The notes under the pieces were generated by a model, which was given only the letters and a program-made list of their open reading frames with translations, ran no database searches and was not told where the DNA came from. A stretch of 37,827 nt of DNA from the NCBI RefSeq assembly GCF_016862795.1, contig NZ_BONQ01000204.1, positions 1 through 37,827 on the forward strand. Reading direction: 5' to 3'. This document shows, in pieces, positions 1 through 8,876 of this stretch. Made by a program: the position numbers and the translations under genes. Numbering within the stretch: position 1 is the stretch's first letter; each line of letters begins with the position of its first letter. The DNA is from Dactylosporangium siamense (GTDB taxonomy: Bacteria; Actinomycetota; Actinomycetes; Mycobacteriales; Micromonosporaceae).

Positions 1-3000
1 AGTCCGGCGGCAAGCTCGCGGTCCGCTACATGCCGACGAACTGCTCGACCACCAGCCTGCCCGTCTCGCCGCAGGCGAACACGCTGCGGTGCATGCCGGT
101 CAAGGGCGTCGACGAGGCCTACCCGAACCGCGTCGACTGGTTCCACAAGTACGTCGTGGACCGGGTTACGCAGGCTGACGCGTACAGCGGCATGCAGCCG
201 GTCGTCACCGACTACGAGTACGTCGGCGACGCGGCGTGGCACTTCGACGAGATCGACGGGATCATCCCGGTCGAGGACAAGACGTGGTCGCAGTGGCGGG
301 GCTACGGCACCGTGATCACCCGCACCGGCGACGGCACCGACGGCACCCGGCGCAAGGCGGAGACCCGGTTCTTCCGGGGCATGAACGGTGACCGCAACGG
401 CTCCGGCGGCACGAAGACGGTGAACGTCACCGACTCGCGCGGCGGCTCGATCCCGGACGACGACCGGTTCGCGGGCATGACCCGCGAGACCACCAGCTAC
501 CTCGACGACACCACCCGGCTCACCACCACGATCGACGACCCTTGGGTCTCCGCGGTGCAGGCCAGCCAGACCAAGCCGTGGGGCACCACCGTCTCGACCA
601 AGGCCGACGTGGCGATCTCCCGGTCGTTCACGTATCTGACGCCAACCACGGTCCGGGAGACGAAGGTCGTCAAGACCCTGACGTCCGAGGGTGTCGTCAC
701 CGCGATCGAGAACCAGGGTGTCGTCGGTGACAGCACCGATGACCAGTGCACGAAGTACACGTTCGCCTCCAACGCCGGCAAGCACCTGATGAACCTGCCG
801 ACGCGGGTGCAGCAGCTGACCGTCGCGTGCTCGGTGGCCAACCCCGCCAAGGGCGACGTCCTCAGCGACTCGCGCAACTACTACCAGTCCGACACGCTCG
901 GCGTCATCGGCGACCGGGGCCTGCTCACGAAGGTCGAGCAGGTCAATGGCTACACGGGCGCGGCGGCGAGCACGGCGACGTATCAGATCCAGTCGACGGC
1001 GGCCTACGACGCGACGGGTCGGGTCACCGACGCCACGGACGTCAGGGGCAACCTGACGCACACCGACTACGTGCGGACGGGGAACGGGCCGATCACCCGC
1101 GTGGTGACGACCGATGCGCTCGGGCACGTCTCGTACACCGACAACGACCCCGCCTGGGGCGCGCCGGTGAAGATGGTCGACGACACGAACGACGACCTGA
1201 CCACGGAAGCGGAGCTCGACGCGCTGGGCCGGGTGCTCAACGTGTGGGGGCCGACCCGCAAGCGGGGTGTCGACTCGCCGGACAGCACCTTCTCCTACCT
1301 GATCAGCCAGACCGGGTACTCGGTTGTGGCGACGTCGACCTTGCAGGCGCCGTCGCAGGTCCCGGGGCAGCCGGTGGGCACGTTCGCGCCGCAGTACTCC
1401 TCGAAGTACGAGCTGTACGACGGCTTGCTGCGGCTGCGGCAGACGCAGATCGCCAGTCCCACCGGCGGTCGTTCGGTCAGCACCATCGAGTACGACACCC
1501 AGAACCGGATCGTGAAGCGGTCGGGTCCGATGACCAATGACGCCCCGCCCGGGTTCTCGTTCCTGCCGGTGAACGAGGCGTCGCTGCCCAACCAGGTCCG
1601 CACGTCCTACGACGGTGCCGGCCGGACCACGGCCGAGGTGCTGTACGGGCACACGTCGACCGGTCTGGCCGAGAAATGGCGCACGACCACGGCGTACGGC
1701 GGCGACCAGATCACGACCACGCCACCGGCGGGCGGGGTCGCCACCACGGCGACATACGACCCGCAGGGCCGGCTGTGGAAACTGTGGCAGTACAAGACCG
1801 CCGGCGTCTACGACGAGACGAAGTTCAGCTACACCAAGGACGGCCAGCAGAGCGTCGTGGAAGACTCCGCGGGCAACAAGTGGGAGTACTTCTACGACGA
1901 TCTGCACCGGGTCAACCGGCTGAAGGAGCCCGACCGCGGCGAGTCGACGCTGACGTACACGCAGTACGGCGAGGTCGCCACCACCACCGACGCGCGGGGC
2001 AAGAAGCTCGGGACGACGTACGACGCCGTCGGCCGGCCGGTCGAGGTCAAGGACGTCACCACCACGCCGGAGAAGAAGCTCACCAGTTGGGTGTACGACA
2101 CCCTCAAGCTGGGCATGCCGACGTCCTCGTCGCGGTGGGTGGGCTCCGACGAGTACCGCACCTCGGTGATCGAGTACGACGCCTACCTGCGGCCGACGAA
2201 GACCCGCATCGGCATCCCGATGATCGAGGGTGGCCTGGCCGGCACCTATGACTATTCGGCCACGTACAACTTCGATGGCTCGCCCGACACCACGTCAATG
2301 CCGGCCCTGGCGTCGCTGCCGGCCGAGACACTGACGCACCGGTACAACGCGTGGGGTCTGCCGACCTCCACCGTCGGCATCTCGTCCTACGTCCAGGCCT
2401 CGGCGTACAACTCGTTCGCTGAGCCGCTGAGCATGACGGTCGGCGCGACCGGGTCAGGCAAGAAGTCGCTGCTGCTGCAGTTCACCTACGAGGAGGCCAC
2501 CCGCCGCCTGTTGACTGCGAGCGCGAAGCCCAACGGCGGGGCGAGCGTCGCGAACGCGACCTACGGCTATGACGCCGCGGGCAACGTCGTCTCGGTCTTC
2601 GACCAGCCGACCGCGTCCGGGCAGCAGGCCGACTACCAGTGCTTCAGCCACGACTACCTGCGCCGGATGACCGAGGCCTGGACGCCGGCGACGGCGGACT
2701 GCGCCACCTCCGGTCGCACGGTTGCGAATCTGGGCGGTCCGGCGAAGTACTGGAGCAGCTACACCTACGACAAGACGGGCAACCGCAAGACGGAGCAGCG
2801 GCACGAACTGCCGGGTGAGCCGACCACGACCTACAACTACGGCACGACGGGGCACCGGCTCAACACCACGACCGTGGGTGGCAGCACGCTGACGTCGTAC
2901 CAGTACGACGCGAGCGGCAACACCACGCAGCGGGTCGTCGGCGGCGCCACCCAGGACCTTGAATGGGACACCGAAGGCAGCCTCGCGAAGGTCACCGAGG

Positions 3001-4910
3001 GCACGAAGATCACCCGGTACCTCAACGACGCCACGGGCAACCGGCTGATCCGCCGCGACGACACCGGGACCACGCTGTACCTGCCCGGCCAGGAGCTGCA
3101 CGTCAGCCTGACCGGGACGAAATCGGCGACCCGGTACTACAGCCACGCCGGGATGACGGTCGCCGTCCGGACCAACGACGGCAACCTGACCTACCTCGCC
3201 GCGGACCCGCACGGGACCGCGACGGTGGCGATGGACTCCGTCACCGGCGCGGTGCAGAAGCGCCGCACGACGCCGTTCGGCGAGGAGCGGGGCACGGCGG
3301 TCGTCAGCTGGCCGGGTGACAAGGGCTTTGTCGGCGGTACGAAGGATCAGTCGACGGGTTTGACGCATCTCGGTGCGCGGGAGTACGACCCGAAACTCGG
3401 TCGGTTCGTCTCGGTGGACCCGCTGACGATTCCCGAGGATCCGCAGCGGCTCAACGGCTACGCGTACGGCAACAACGCACCGATGACGAACGCGGACCCG
3501 ACCGGTGAGGCGTTCCCCGCCGACCCGGACGCCAATCCGCCGAAGACGGTCACGCCGCCGCCCCCGCCGGGCAACCCCGGCGACCTCTCCCCGGATGACC
3601 AGAAGGCCCGCCTCGAGGCCGAGGCGATCAAGAAGAAGTCCATGATGGACATGCTGGTCGAACAGGGCCTGGCGTTCCTGCTGGACTTCCTCGGGATCAC
3701 CGACATCGTCAACTGCATCACCAAGGGCGACGTCGGGGCCTGCGTGAACACCCTCATCGGGATGATCCCGTGGGGCAAGGTGTTCAAGGCGGGCAAGGCG
3801 ATCGTCAAGGGCATCAACAAGGCGTTCGTCGCATACAAGTCCTGGCAACGGGCGATCAAGATCGCCGATGACGTCATCCGGCGCACCGACGACCTCATCG
3901 CCGCGGCCAGAAAGAAGGCCGACGAACTCGCGCAGAAGGCGGGCGCGGGCGCCAAGAAGGCCGACGACGCGCCCGGCGGCCTCGCCGACGACGCGGCGGG
4001 CGCCGGCGGCGCCGCGAAGAAGGGCGACGACGTCGCCGGCGGCGCGGACAACGCCGGGGCCAGCTGCAAACACAGTTTCGACCCCGACACCCGCGTGCGG
4101 ATGGCGGACGGCACCGACCGACCGATCGGGGAGATCGGGGAGGGCGACCAGGTCGTCGCCACCGACCCGCAGACCGGTGAGACCACCACCCGGACCGTCA
4201 CCCGCAAGCACATCAACCTCGACACCGACCTCACCGACCTCACCGTCGCCGACGCCGACGGTGTGCAGACGCTGAACACCACGGCCCACCACCCGTTCTG
4301 GTCGGAGACCCGCCAGAGCTGGGTCGACGCCGCGGACCTGCGGGCCAACGAACAGATCGAGAGCCTCGACGGCAGCGTCGTCGTCATCCTCACGGTGCAC
4401 CGTTTCACCGCGCCGCAGGTGATGCACGACCTCACGGTCGCCGAGATCCACACCTACTACGTCCTCGCCGGCGGCACGCCGGTCCTCGTCCACAACTGCG
4501 GCTACGAGGCCGAGGCGATCGACGCCCAGGCCAGGGCGCAGTCCTTGAAAGACATGTGGACCGCGACCACCAACTACAATGGCGGCACGGTAGCCGTCAT
4601 CGGGGTCCGCAACCTCGACACCGGACAGATCACCAACCGCATCGCCATCAACGGACCACGAAGGATGCCGAAGTGGATTCTCGGAGCCGGCGAGCAGTTC
4701 GTCCGGGGGAAGGGCCACGCGGAGGAGACCATTTTCCGTGGCCTCGCCAGCAATGAGGAGATCCTCTACGGCGGAACGTCGAGAAACGTCTGCAAGAAGC
4801 GTTGCGCACCGTTCATGAGAACCTGGTCCATGCGGCTCGGTGGGCAGGTTTTCAATGGCCGGGACGACAAGACGGCCTACCGCATTTTCTGGCGAACCTG
4901 GCGATATTGA
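1..4910 (+). CDS. RHS/YD-repeat polymorphic toxin with HINT and C-terminal deaminase-like domain (5' partial)
   Basis: The reading frame is open from base 3, so the true start lies before the window; residue numbers here count from the Met codon at 30. Many YD repeats (YDATGRV, YDAVGRP and similar) run to the conserved RHS core end near residues 1115-1134 (GAREYDPKLGRFVSVDPL). A Pro-rich linker and a pretoxin-like helical stretch (about 1220-1290, IGMIPWGKVFKAGKAI) follow, then an Ala/Lys/Asp-rich linker. The HINT domain begins at Cys1346 and ends VLVHNC at 1490, with an internal TTAHHPFW block, so autoproteolysis there is likely. The remaining 136 residues form the toxin: strands around VAVIGVRN, then H1563-A-E1565 and C1588...C1592, which resemble the zinc site and catalytic Glu of deaminase-superfamily toxins. 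The second Cys pair is spaced CxxxC rather than the usual CxxC, so the deaminase call is moderate. RHS toxins form a shell around the toxin and act in competition between cells. The likely immunity gene begins 8 bases downstream. Confidence 0.9.
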   Translation, partial: SGGKLAVRYMPTNCSTTSLPVSPQANTLRCMPVKGVDEAYPNRVDWFHKYVVDRVTQADAYSGMQPVVTDYEYVGDAAWHFDEIDGIIPVEDKTWSQWRGYGTVITRTGDGTDGTRRKAETRFFRGMNGDRNGSGGTKTVNVTDSRGGSIPDDDRFAGMTRETTSYLDDTTRLTTTIDDPWVSAVQASQTKPWGTTVSTKADVAISRSFTYLTPTTVRETKVVKTLTSEGVVTAIENQGVVGDSTDDQCTKYTFASNAGKHLMNLPTRVQQLTVACSVANPAKGDVLSDSRNYYQSDTLGVIGDRGLLTKVEQVNGYTGAAASTATYQIQSTAAYDATGRVTDATDVRGNLTHTDYVRTGNGPITRVVTTDALGHVSYTDNDPAWGAPVKMVDDTNDDLTTEAELDALGRVLNVWGPTRKRGVDSPDSTFSYLISQTGYSVVATSTLQAPSQVPGQPVGTFAPQYSSKYELYDGLLRLRQTQIASPTGGRSVSTIEYDTQNRIVKRSGPMTNDAPPGFSFLPVNEASLPNQVRTSYDGAGRTTAEVLYGHTSTGLAEKWRTTTAYGGDQITTTPPAGGVATTATYDPQGRLWKLWQYKTAGVYDETKFSYTKDGQQSVVEDSAGNKWEYFYDDLHRVNRLKEPDRGESTLTYTQYGEVATTTDARGKKLGTTYDAVGRPVEVKDVTTTPEKKLTSWVYDTLKLGMPTSSSRWVGSDEYRTSVIEYDAYLRPTKTRIGIPMIEGGLAGTYDYSATYNFDGSPDTTSMPALASLPAETLTHRYNAWGLPTSTVGISSYVQASAYNSFAEPLSMTVGATGSGKKSLLLQFTYEEATRRLLTASAKPNGGASVANATYGYDAAGNVVSVFDQPTASGQQADYQCFSHDYLRRMTEAWTPATADCATSGRTVANLGGPAKYWSSYTYDKTGNRKTEQRHELPGEPTTTYNYGTTGHRLNTTTVGGSTLTSYQYDASGNTTQRVVGGATQDLEWDTEGSLAKVTEGTKITRYLNDATGNRLIRRDDTGTTLYLPGQELHVSLTGTKSATRYYSHAGMTVAVRTNDGNLTYLAADPHGTATVAMDSVTGAVQKRRTTPFGEERGTAVVSWPGDKGFVGGTKDQSTGLTHLGAREYDPKLGRFVSVDPLTIPEDPQRLNGYAYGNNAPMTNADPTGEAFPADPDANPPKTVTPPPPPGNPGDLSPDDQKARLEAEAIKKKSMMDMLVEQGLAFLLDFLGITDIVNCITKGDVGACVNTLIGMIPWGKVFKAGKAIVKGINKAFVAYKSWQRAIKIADDVIRRTDDLIAAARKKADELAQKAGAGAKKADDAPGGLADDAAGAGGAAKKGDDVAGGADNAGASCKHSFDPDTRVRMADGTDRPIGEIGEGDQVVATDPQTGETTTRTVTRKHINLDTDLTDLTVADADGVQTLNTTAHHPFWSETRQSWVDAADLRANEQIESLDGSVVVILTVHRFTAPQVMHDLTVAEIHTYYVLAGGTPVLVHNCGYEAEAIDAQARAQSLKDMWTATTNYNGGTVAVIGVRNLDTGQITNRIAINGPRRMPKWILGAGEQFVRGKGHAEETIFRGLASNEEILYGGTSRNVCKKRCAPFMRTWSMRLGGQVFNGRDDKTAYRIFWRTWRY

Positions 4911-4918
4911 GGAATGGC

Positions 4919-5638
4919 ATGATGCACGGTGACTACTTCGATGGCTTTCCGGACGACGTGCGTCCGGAGGACCACCTCGTCGACGGGTTCCCGCTGGTCG
5001 GACAGGCCGCGTTCTGGCCCGCCTACTTCCTGAACCAGTCGATCGAAGAGCAGGATCTGCTGTGCCGGGTCTACTCGGTCGACGCCGAGTCGGTCGGGCA
5101 GATGCAGCGGCTCCTGTCCGACCCCCGCGCGTGGCCGAGGTTCGACCTCGACCTGCCGCGCGGGGGACGGATCACCGTCATCTTCCGCAACTACGCCGAC
5201 GACCCCGGGGTCGACTATCTCCTCGCCGCCGAGCCCGACGGCCGCTCCGTGCGGATCTCCGCGCTCGGCGGCGACGCCGAGGGGCCGGGCATCTCCTGGC
5301 CTGAGCTGGTTTCGGTGGCCGACCACGGGACCGACCCCCGCGAGGGGGCCGTCCGCCTGCTCCTGCTGGCGCCCATGCTCGGTGATGCCGATGCCGACGA
5401 GCTCGGGGCCACGGCGAGGGTGGTGGAATCGCTGCGGCTGACCGGGGCGACCGGCGACCTCGGCGAGGTGGCCCGGCTCATCGTGGCCGAGAACCTCGAC
5501 TTCGAGCCGGCCAGCTGGGAACCCGACGACGATGACGTCAATGTGTGTGACGGGGAGTCGAGTCCCCGCAATCCCGACGGTGTGGTTTCTCTCAAGGTCG
5601 ATGAATTGCTCATGGTGTCGAGCGCCCTGACCCCGTAG
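4919..5638 (+). CDS. Probable immunity protein for the RHS toxin
   Basis: The start is set at the ATG at 4919 because GAGGA at 4909-4913, overlapping the toxin stop codon, sits 5 bases upstream. The frame is open further upstream, but that part lies inside the toxin gene. The product is 239 residues, strongly acidic (for example WEPDDDDVNVCDGESS near the C-terminus), with no signal peptide or membrane segment, so it should be cytoplasmic. I do not recognise a named immunity family. The immunity role is inferred from position (directly after the toxin, coupled translation), size and acidity, which are typical of polymorphic-toxin immunity proteins. Its last 29 bases overlap the 3' end of the convergent DUF998 gene. 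Confidence 0.65.
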   Translation: MMHGDYFDGFPDDVRPEDHLVDGFPLVGQAAFWPAYFLNQSIEEQDLLCRVYSVDAESVGQMQRLLSDPRAWPRFDLDLPRGGRITVIFRNYADDPGVDYLLAAEPDGRSVRISALGGDAEGPGISWPELVSVADHGTDPREGAVRLLLLAPMLGDADADELGATARVVESLRLTGATGDLGEVARLIVAENLDFEPASWEPDDDDVNVCDGESSPRNPDGVVSLKVDELLMVSSALTP

Positions 5639-6341
5639 GGCGCCCTGAGGCCAGGGCTGACGCCCATCGGCCGATGGTGAATGGATGCATCGTCGTGTCG
5701 GAGAGCACCGTCGGGGGGCCGGTGCGGCGATACATGCGGAGCAGCTTCCAGGCGGTGACGGCGTACCAGGCGAAGGCGACGGTCGCGAGGGTCCGGTTGA
5801 CCAGGCCGCCGATGCCGGCCGCGGCCATGGGCGACGCGGGATTGAGCACGAAGAACGTGGTGATGAACAGCGCCACGGAGACCACCGCGGTCCAGGTGGA
5901 GTAGCGGGCCAGGCCGCGCCAGCCGGGTACGCGACGGAAAACCCGGCCGCCGTAGCAGGCGGCCACCACCGCCGACACCATCACGATGAGGAACCCGAAC
6001 AGGAAATGGAACAGCCCGGTGGCCGGAGCGGCCGGGAACACGACGGCACCAACCGTGCCGACGGCGCCGGCGCCGATCACGACGGCTCCCCAGCTTGCGG
6101 TGCGGACGCCGACGAGGGGGGCCATCGCCCGGCGGAACCCGACGGCGTACCCCACGAGCAGGATGCCGAAGAGGAGGAAGTTGGCGTTCTGGAGCCAGGC
6201 GTTCTCGCCAACGCCGAGGTCGCTGATGGCGTCGGTCCGGGCCGAGTAGCCGGGACGGAGCCACCCGGCCAGGGTCGCGATGACCAGGAAGAGGATCGGA
6301 CCGGCGAGGCCGGCGGCGAGCAGGAAACGCGATGGACGCAC
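5610..6341 (-). CDS. DUF998-family membrane protein
   Basis: This is a 243-residue protein with about six hydrophobic helices. The N-terminus MRPSRFLLAAGLAGPILFLV followed by RPGYSARTDAISDLG and NANFLLFG is the typical DUF998 pattern, and length fits the family. Function is unknown; related proteins are integral membrane proteins of actinobacteria. The start is a GTG at 6341, two bases after the SDR stop codon, with GGAGGG at the end of the SDR gene as ribosome site, so the two genes are translationally coupled. The C-terminal tail after the last helix is poorly conserved in appearance and overlaps the end of the convergent immunity gene. Confidence 0.8.
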   Translation of the reverse strand: MRPSRFLLAAGLAGPILFLVIATLAGWLRPGYSARTDAISDLGVGENAWLQNANFLLFGILLVGYAVGFRRAMAPLVGVRTASWGAVVIGAGAVGTVGAVVFPAAPATGLFHFLFGFLIVMVSAVVAACYGGRVFRRVPGWRGLARYSTWTAVVSVALFITTFFVLNPASPMAAAGIGGLVNRTLATVAFAWYAVTAWKLLRMYRRTGPPTVLSDTTMHPFTIGRWASALASGRPTGSGRSTP

Positions 6342-6343
6342 AA

Positions 6344-7150
6344 CTATCCCTCCATTGTGGACAGGGCGAACCGCCAGGCGCGGTCGTGCAATGCCGGGTC
6401 GCGCAGGCGCGGGGGGAGTGGCTTCGCCGTCCCCCTGCTTTCGTAGAACCGGCCGGTGTCGATGGGATCGAGGGCCAGCCGGGTCGGGGTCCGGGCGGCC
6501 TTCTCGGGCAGGGCCCGGCGCTGCATCGCGCGCACCAGCGGCCAGATGTAGCGCCAGGCCGGCACGGCCTGCGGGGTCAGCGCCTGGACGCCCGGGGTCC
6601 AGGCCATGCCCGGGTTGACCGCATTGACCCGGGCGCGGACACCGAGTTGCCGGGCGAGGCTCATCGTGGCGAGCAGATTCAACTGTTTGGCCTGGGCGTA
6701 GGCCGCGATCGCGGTATATGGGGTCGGCTCGGTGAACGGGTCGCCGGTGTGCATCGTGAGCGCACTCGACACGACCTGAACGATGTGCACGTCTGAGGCA
6801 AGGACGGGCCGCAACGCCTGGGTGAGGACGATCGGACCGAGGTAGTTCAGGGCGAGGGTCGCCTCGTGGCCCTCGTCCGTCAGCATCCGCGTCGCGAACG
6901 CACCACCGCCGACGTTGTTGACCAGCACATCGAGCCGGGAAACGTCCTCTCGGAGCCGCTGGGCCAGGTCAAGGTTCCCGCGGACGGTCGCGTGGTCGGC
7001 GGGCAGGAAGGTCGCGCCGAGCTCGGCCGCGACCGCCGCCCCGCGCTGCTGGTCGCGTCCGGTGATGAGGACTGTCGCCCCGGCGGCACACAGCTTGGCC
7101 GCGATCTCGCGGCCGATTCCGGCCGTGGCCCCGGTCACCAGCGCGATCAT
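6344..7150 (-). CDS. SDR-family NAD(P)-dependent oxidoreductase
   Basis: This is a 268-residue classical short-chain dehydrogenase/reductase. The nucleotide-binding motif TGATAGIG spans residues 6-13, the NNVGG structural motif 78-82, and the catalytic set is Ser128/129, Tyr151 and Lys155 (YAQAK). The C-terminal part (PGMAWTPGVQ and later) resembles retinol-dehydrogenase/WWOX-like SDRs. An Arg in GRDQQR after the second strand suggests NADP(H) preference. The substrate cannot be told. The gene is divergent from a MarR regulator 160 bp away and coupled to the DUF998 gene; control by that regulator is a reasonable inference, since MarR proteins often repress a divergent enzyme gene. Confidence 0.9.
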   Translation of the reverse strand: MIALVTGATAGIGREIAAKLCAAGATVLITGRDQQRGAAVAAELGATFLPADHATVRGNLDLAQRLREDVSRLDVLVNNVGGGAFATRMLTDEGHEATLALNYLGPIVLTQALRPVLASDVHIVQVVSSALTMHTGDPFTEPTPYTAIAAYAQAKQLNLLATMSLARQLGVRARVNAVNPGMAWTPGVQALTPQAVPAWRYIWPLVRAMQRRALPEKAARTPTRLALDPIDTGRFYESRGTAKPLPPRLRDPALHDRAWRFALSTMEG

Positions 7151-7249
7151 GACGATCGGGGGCGACTGGCGATGGTCAGAACAATGGAGGCCAGGCCCGG
7201 GGTGGTCAATGGCGGGCCGGTCTGTGGTCGGGACATGTGGGCTCCCAAA

Positions 7250-7312
7250 TTGATGTACACGGAGAAACCATATACGAGTGTGTACGATTCACCAACCGCT
7301 ACGATAGGCTGG
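7250..7312. promoter_or_regulatory. Divergent SDR/marR control region with inverted repeat
   Basis: GTACAC at 7255-7260 and GTGTAC at 7280-7285 form an inverted repeat centred between the SDR and MarR genes, a layout typical of MarR operators. TTGATG (7250-7255) followed after 17 bases by TACGAG (7273-7278) is one possible promoter. TACGAT at 7300-7305 lies 6 bases before the GTG at 7312, which would give a leaderless marR transcript. Operator function is inference from position and symmetry. Confidence 0.4.
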
Positions 7313-7797
7313 TGCCTGACCGAGACGATCGATCGTGGGGCGGGGCGGCGTTCCTGCTCGCGCAGCTGGGCGCCCACGCCACAACGGCGTTCGCGCAACG
7401 AGTGGCCGAGCTGGACCTGACACCGCCCCAGGCCGGGCTGATCCGGATGCTCGCGCAGGCGCCGGGCCGGAGTCAACTGACGTACGCAGAACGACTGGGA
7501 ATGCCGCCCAGCCGGTTCGTCACGCTCGTGAACACCATGGAGGAGCGCGGTCTCGTCGAACGCCGACGCGGCGAGCCGGACCGCCGCGTGTATGCGCTGC
7601 ACCTGACCGACGCCGGGCAGCACATCAAGCGCCGCCTCGACTCGACCGGCAAGGCACACGAGGACGACCTGTTCGCGGCACTGACCACAGCGGAGCGCAC
7701 CACCCTCCGCGAGCTGCTGGCTCGGATCGCGCAGCAACAGAACCTCACCGCCGGGGTCCACCCCGGCTACCGGCAACGCCCGGGCCGATCTGAGTGA
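7312..7797 (+). CDS. MarR-family transcriptional regulator
   Basis: This is a 161-residue winged-helix regulator. The core runs from LDLTPPQAGLIRMLAQAPGRS through the recognition helix region (YAERLGMPPSRFVTLVNTM) to the wing (RRRGEPDRRVYALHLTDAG), matching MarR architecture. The frame is open upstream to 7237, but the GTG at 7312 is preferred: the upstream stretch holds the inverted repeat and candidate promoter, and a TANNNT box sits 6 bases before this GTG. It probably represses the divergent SDR-DUF998 pair and itself in response to a small phenolic or lipophilic ligand (family knowledge). Its stop codon overlaps the start of the decayed hydrolase frame downstream. Confidence 0.88.
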   Translation: MPDRDDRSWGGAAFLLAQLGAHATTAFAQRVAELDLTPPQAGLIRMLAQAPGRSQLTYAERLGMPPSRFVTLVNTMEERGLVERRRGEPDRRVYALHLTDAGQHIKRRLDSTGKAHEDDLFAALTTAERTTLRELLARIAQQQNLTAGVHPGYRQRPGRSE

Positions 7798-8062
7798 TAT
7801 CGAACGATCCCCGCAGCGTCGAGCCGATCGCAACGCTCCTGCCGAAGGTGCTGTTCGGCCACGACTTGAACGAGCACACAGTGCTGGTCGGCCACTCGGG
7901 AGGCGGGGCGTTGCTCCTTGCGCTGCTCGAGCATGTCGAGCCACGGTGGCCCAGGCCATCCTCGTCGCTGGGTACCGCACTGAGCCCAAAATCAGTGACG
8001 AGCCCGTCCTTCAGGTGAGCTACGACTGGCCCGCGATCAAGGCCCGCGTTCGCGACCTGTAG
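7794..8062 (+). pseudogene. Frameshifted RBBP9/YdeN-type serine hydrolase fragment
   Basis: The first frame (from GTG 7794) reads NEHTVLVGHSGGGALLLALL, the nucleophile elbow (GHSGG) of RBBP9/YdeN-like alpha/beta hydrolases. Around 7945 the coding frame shifts: the continuation VAQAILVAGYRTEPKISDE and then VSYDWPAIKARVRDL, ending at TAG 8060-8062, lies in another frame. The N-terminal strand with the HG motif found in intact members (usual length about 180-190 residues) is also missing. The gene is therefore truncated at the 5' end and carries at least one frameshift. It overlaps the marR stop codon, so it may once have been co-transcribed. Confidence 0.6.
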
Positions 8063-8093
8063 TCCATCAACTCTCGTCAGTACCCTGTGCAGG

Positions 8094-8558
8094 ATGGCAA
8101 TCCAGGTTCTTGGTCGTAGGCCTCACCGCCCGGCCGATGTGAGCTCTCGCGGGATCCTCGACCGTGCGCCGGCCCGGATCGGCACCGTGTTCATCTCCGA
8201 GCTTGATCGATCCGACGCGACGCAGCTTGGCTCGTATGGCCGGCGGATGGTGGTACTGGCGATGCGGGAACGTTCCCTCGATCGCCTCCAGCACGGATTG
8301 CTGGCGATGAGTCTTGGCGCCGCGGTCGACACCGCCGACGATCGGGATCTCATGATCGGTCTGGCATTGCCACACGTGGCCGCCAACCAACTCGGCGCTC
8401 GGCCAACCCAGGTCTTCGAAACGACTGCCGCCCGCTTCGAGGAGGGCTGGTTGCCGGAACTCCTGCGGGTCTTCGGCGCCCGCGTCGACGTCACGCTCGC
8501 CGCCTTCGGATGGCGTCAGATCATGACTGACGACGGCCTCGACGTCATATCCGGCTGA
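8094..8558 (+). CDS. Hypothetical protein
   Basis: This 154-residue product is not assigned to a family. It looks like a genuine soluble, largely helical protein: LGSYGRRMVVLAMRERSLD, then LLAMSLGAAVDTADDRDLMI and LALPHVAANQLGARP, in a pattern of repeated amphipathic helices. No signal peptide, membrane segment or catalytic motif is visible. There is no good ribosome site, but TACCCT at 8081-8086 lies 7 bases before the ATG, which suits a leaderless actinobacterial promoter and supports this start. Neighbours are decayed gene pieces on both sides, so its functional setting is unclear. Confidence 0.55.
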   Translation: MAIQVLGRRPHRPADVSSRGILDRAPARIGTVFISELDRSDATQLGSYGRRMVVLAMRERSLDRLQHGLLAMSLGAAVDTADDRDLMIGLALPHVAANQLGARPTQVFETTAARFEEGWLPELLRVFGARVDVTLAAFGWRQIMTDDGLDVISG

Positions 8559-8673
8559 CTGTCGACAGCCACCCCGATTCGGTGAGCTACCTCGTCTTCG
8601 ATGGCAATCAGCACCTCCGGCGTCGCCGCACCATACAAGACAGCCCAGCTCACCGCACCGCAGCGCCTTGGTT

Positions 8674-8826
8674 CTACTGGCAAGAGGTGTACGGCTTGAA
8701 GTGGTTGGTGTAGACGCGCCCGTGCTGGACGTAGCAGAGCGGGCATGACCCGTCCAGAAGATCACCGAGGTTCTCTACGTAACTGTTCAGGTGGTCCCGT
8801 CCGTTGCGGTGGGCTGCGGATATTAC
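8674..8826 (-). pseudogene. Short coding remnant with CPLC motif, unknown
   Basis: A frame ending at TAG 8674-8676 reads ...HLNSYVENLGDLLDGSCP, then LCYVQHGRVYTNHF, then KPYTSCQ. The composition (aromatic, Cys, His and Asn rich) looks like real protein and the Cys pattern (CPLC and a later Cys) hints at a small metal site. No ATG, GTG or TTG start is evident, so it is probably the 3' end of a lost gene. A second protein-like stretch on the same strand in another frame (about 8516-8650, YGAATPEVLIAIEDEVAHRI) may be another piece. Apart from these fragments I see no gene in 8559-8876. Confidence 0.25.
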
Positions 8827-8876
8827 GTTCTGGCCCGGTGCGCTCGACCGCTGGCGCTGGGCAACAGCGTGATCCC

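Noticed and set aside
2454-4718. Long open frame on the minus strand inside the RHS gene
   Set aside because: It is antisense to a clearly coding RHS/HINT region, has Val/Arg/Gly/Asp-rich shadow composition and shows no family motif.
7147-7989. Minus-strand frame opposite marR
   Set aside because: It is antisense to a good MarR protein and has no recognisable domain.
8067-8765. Minus-strand frame opposite the hypothetical gene at 8094-8558
   Set aside because: The plus-strand product has regular helical protein character and a leaderless-type promoter, while the minus frame reads as shadow over most of its length.
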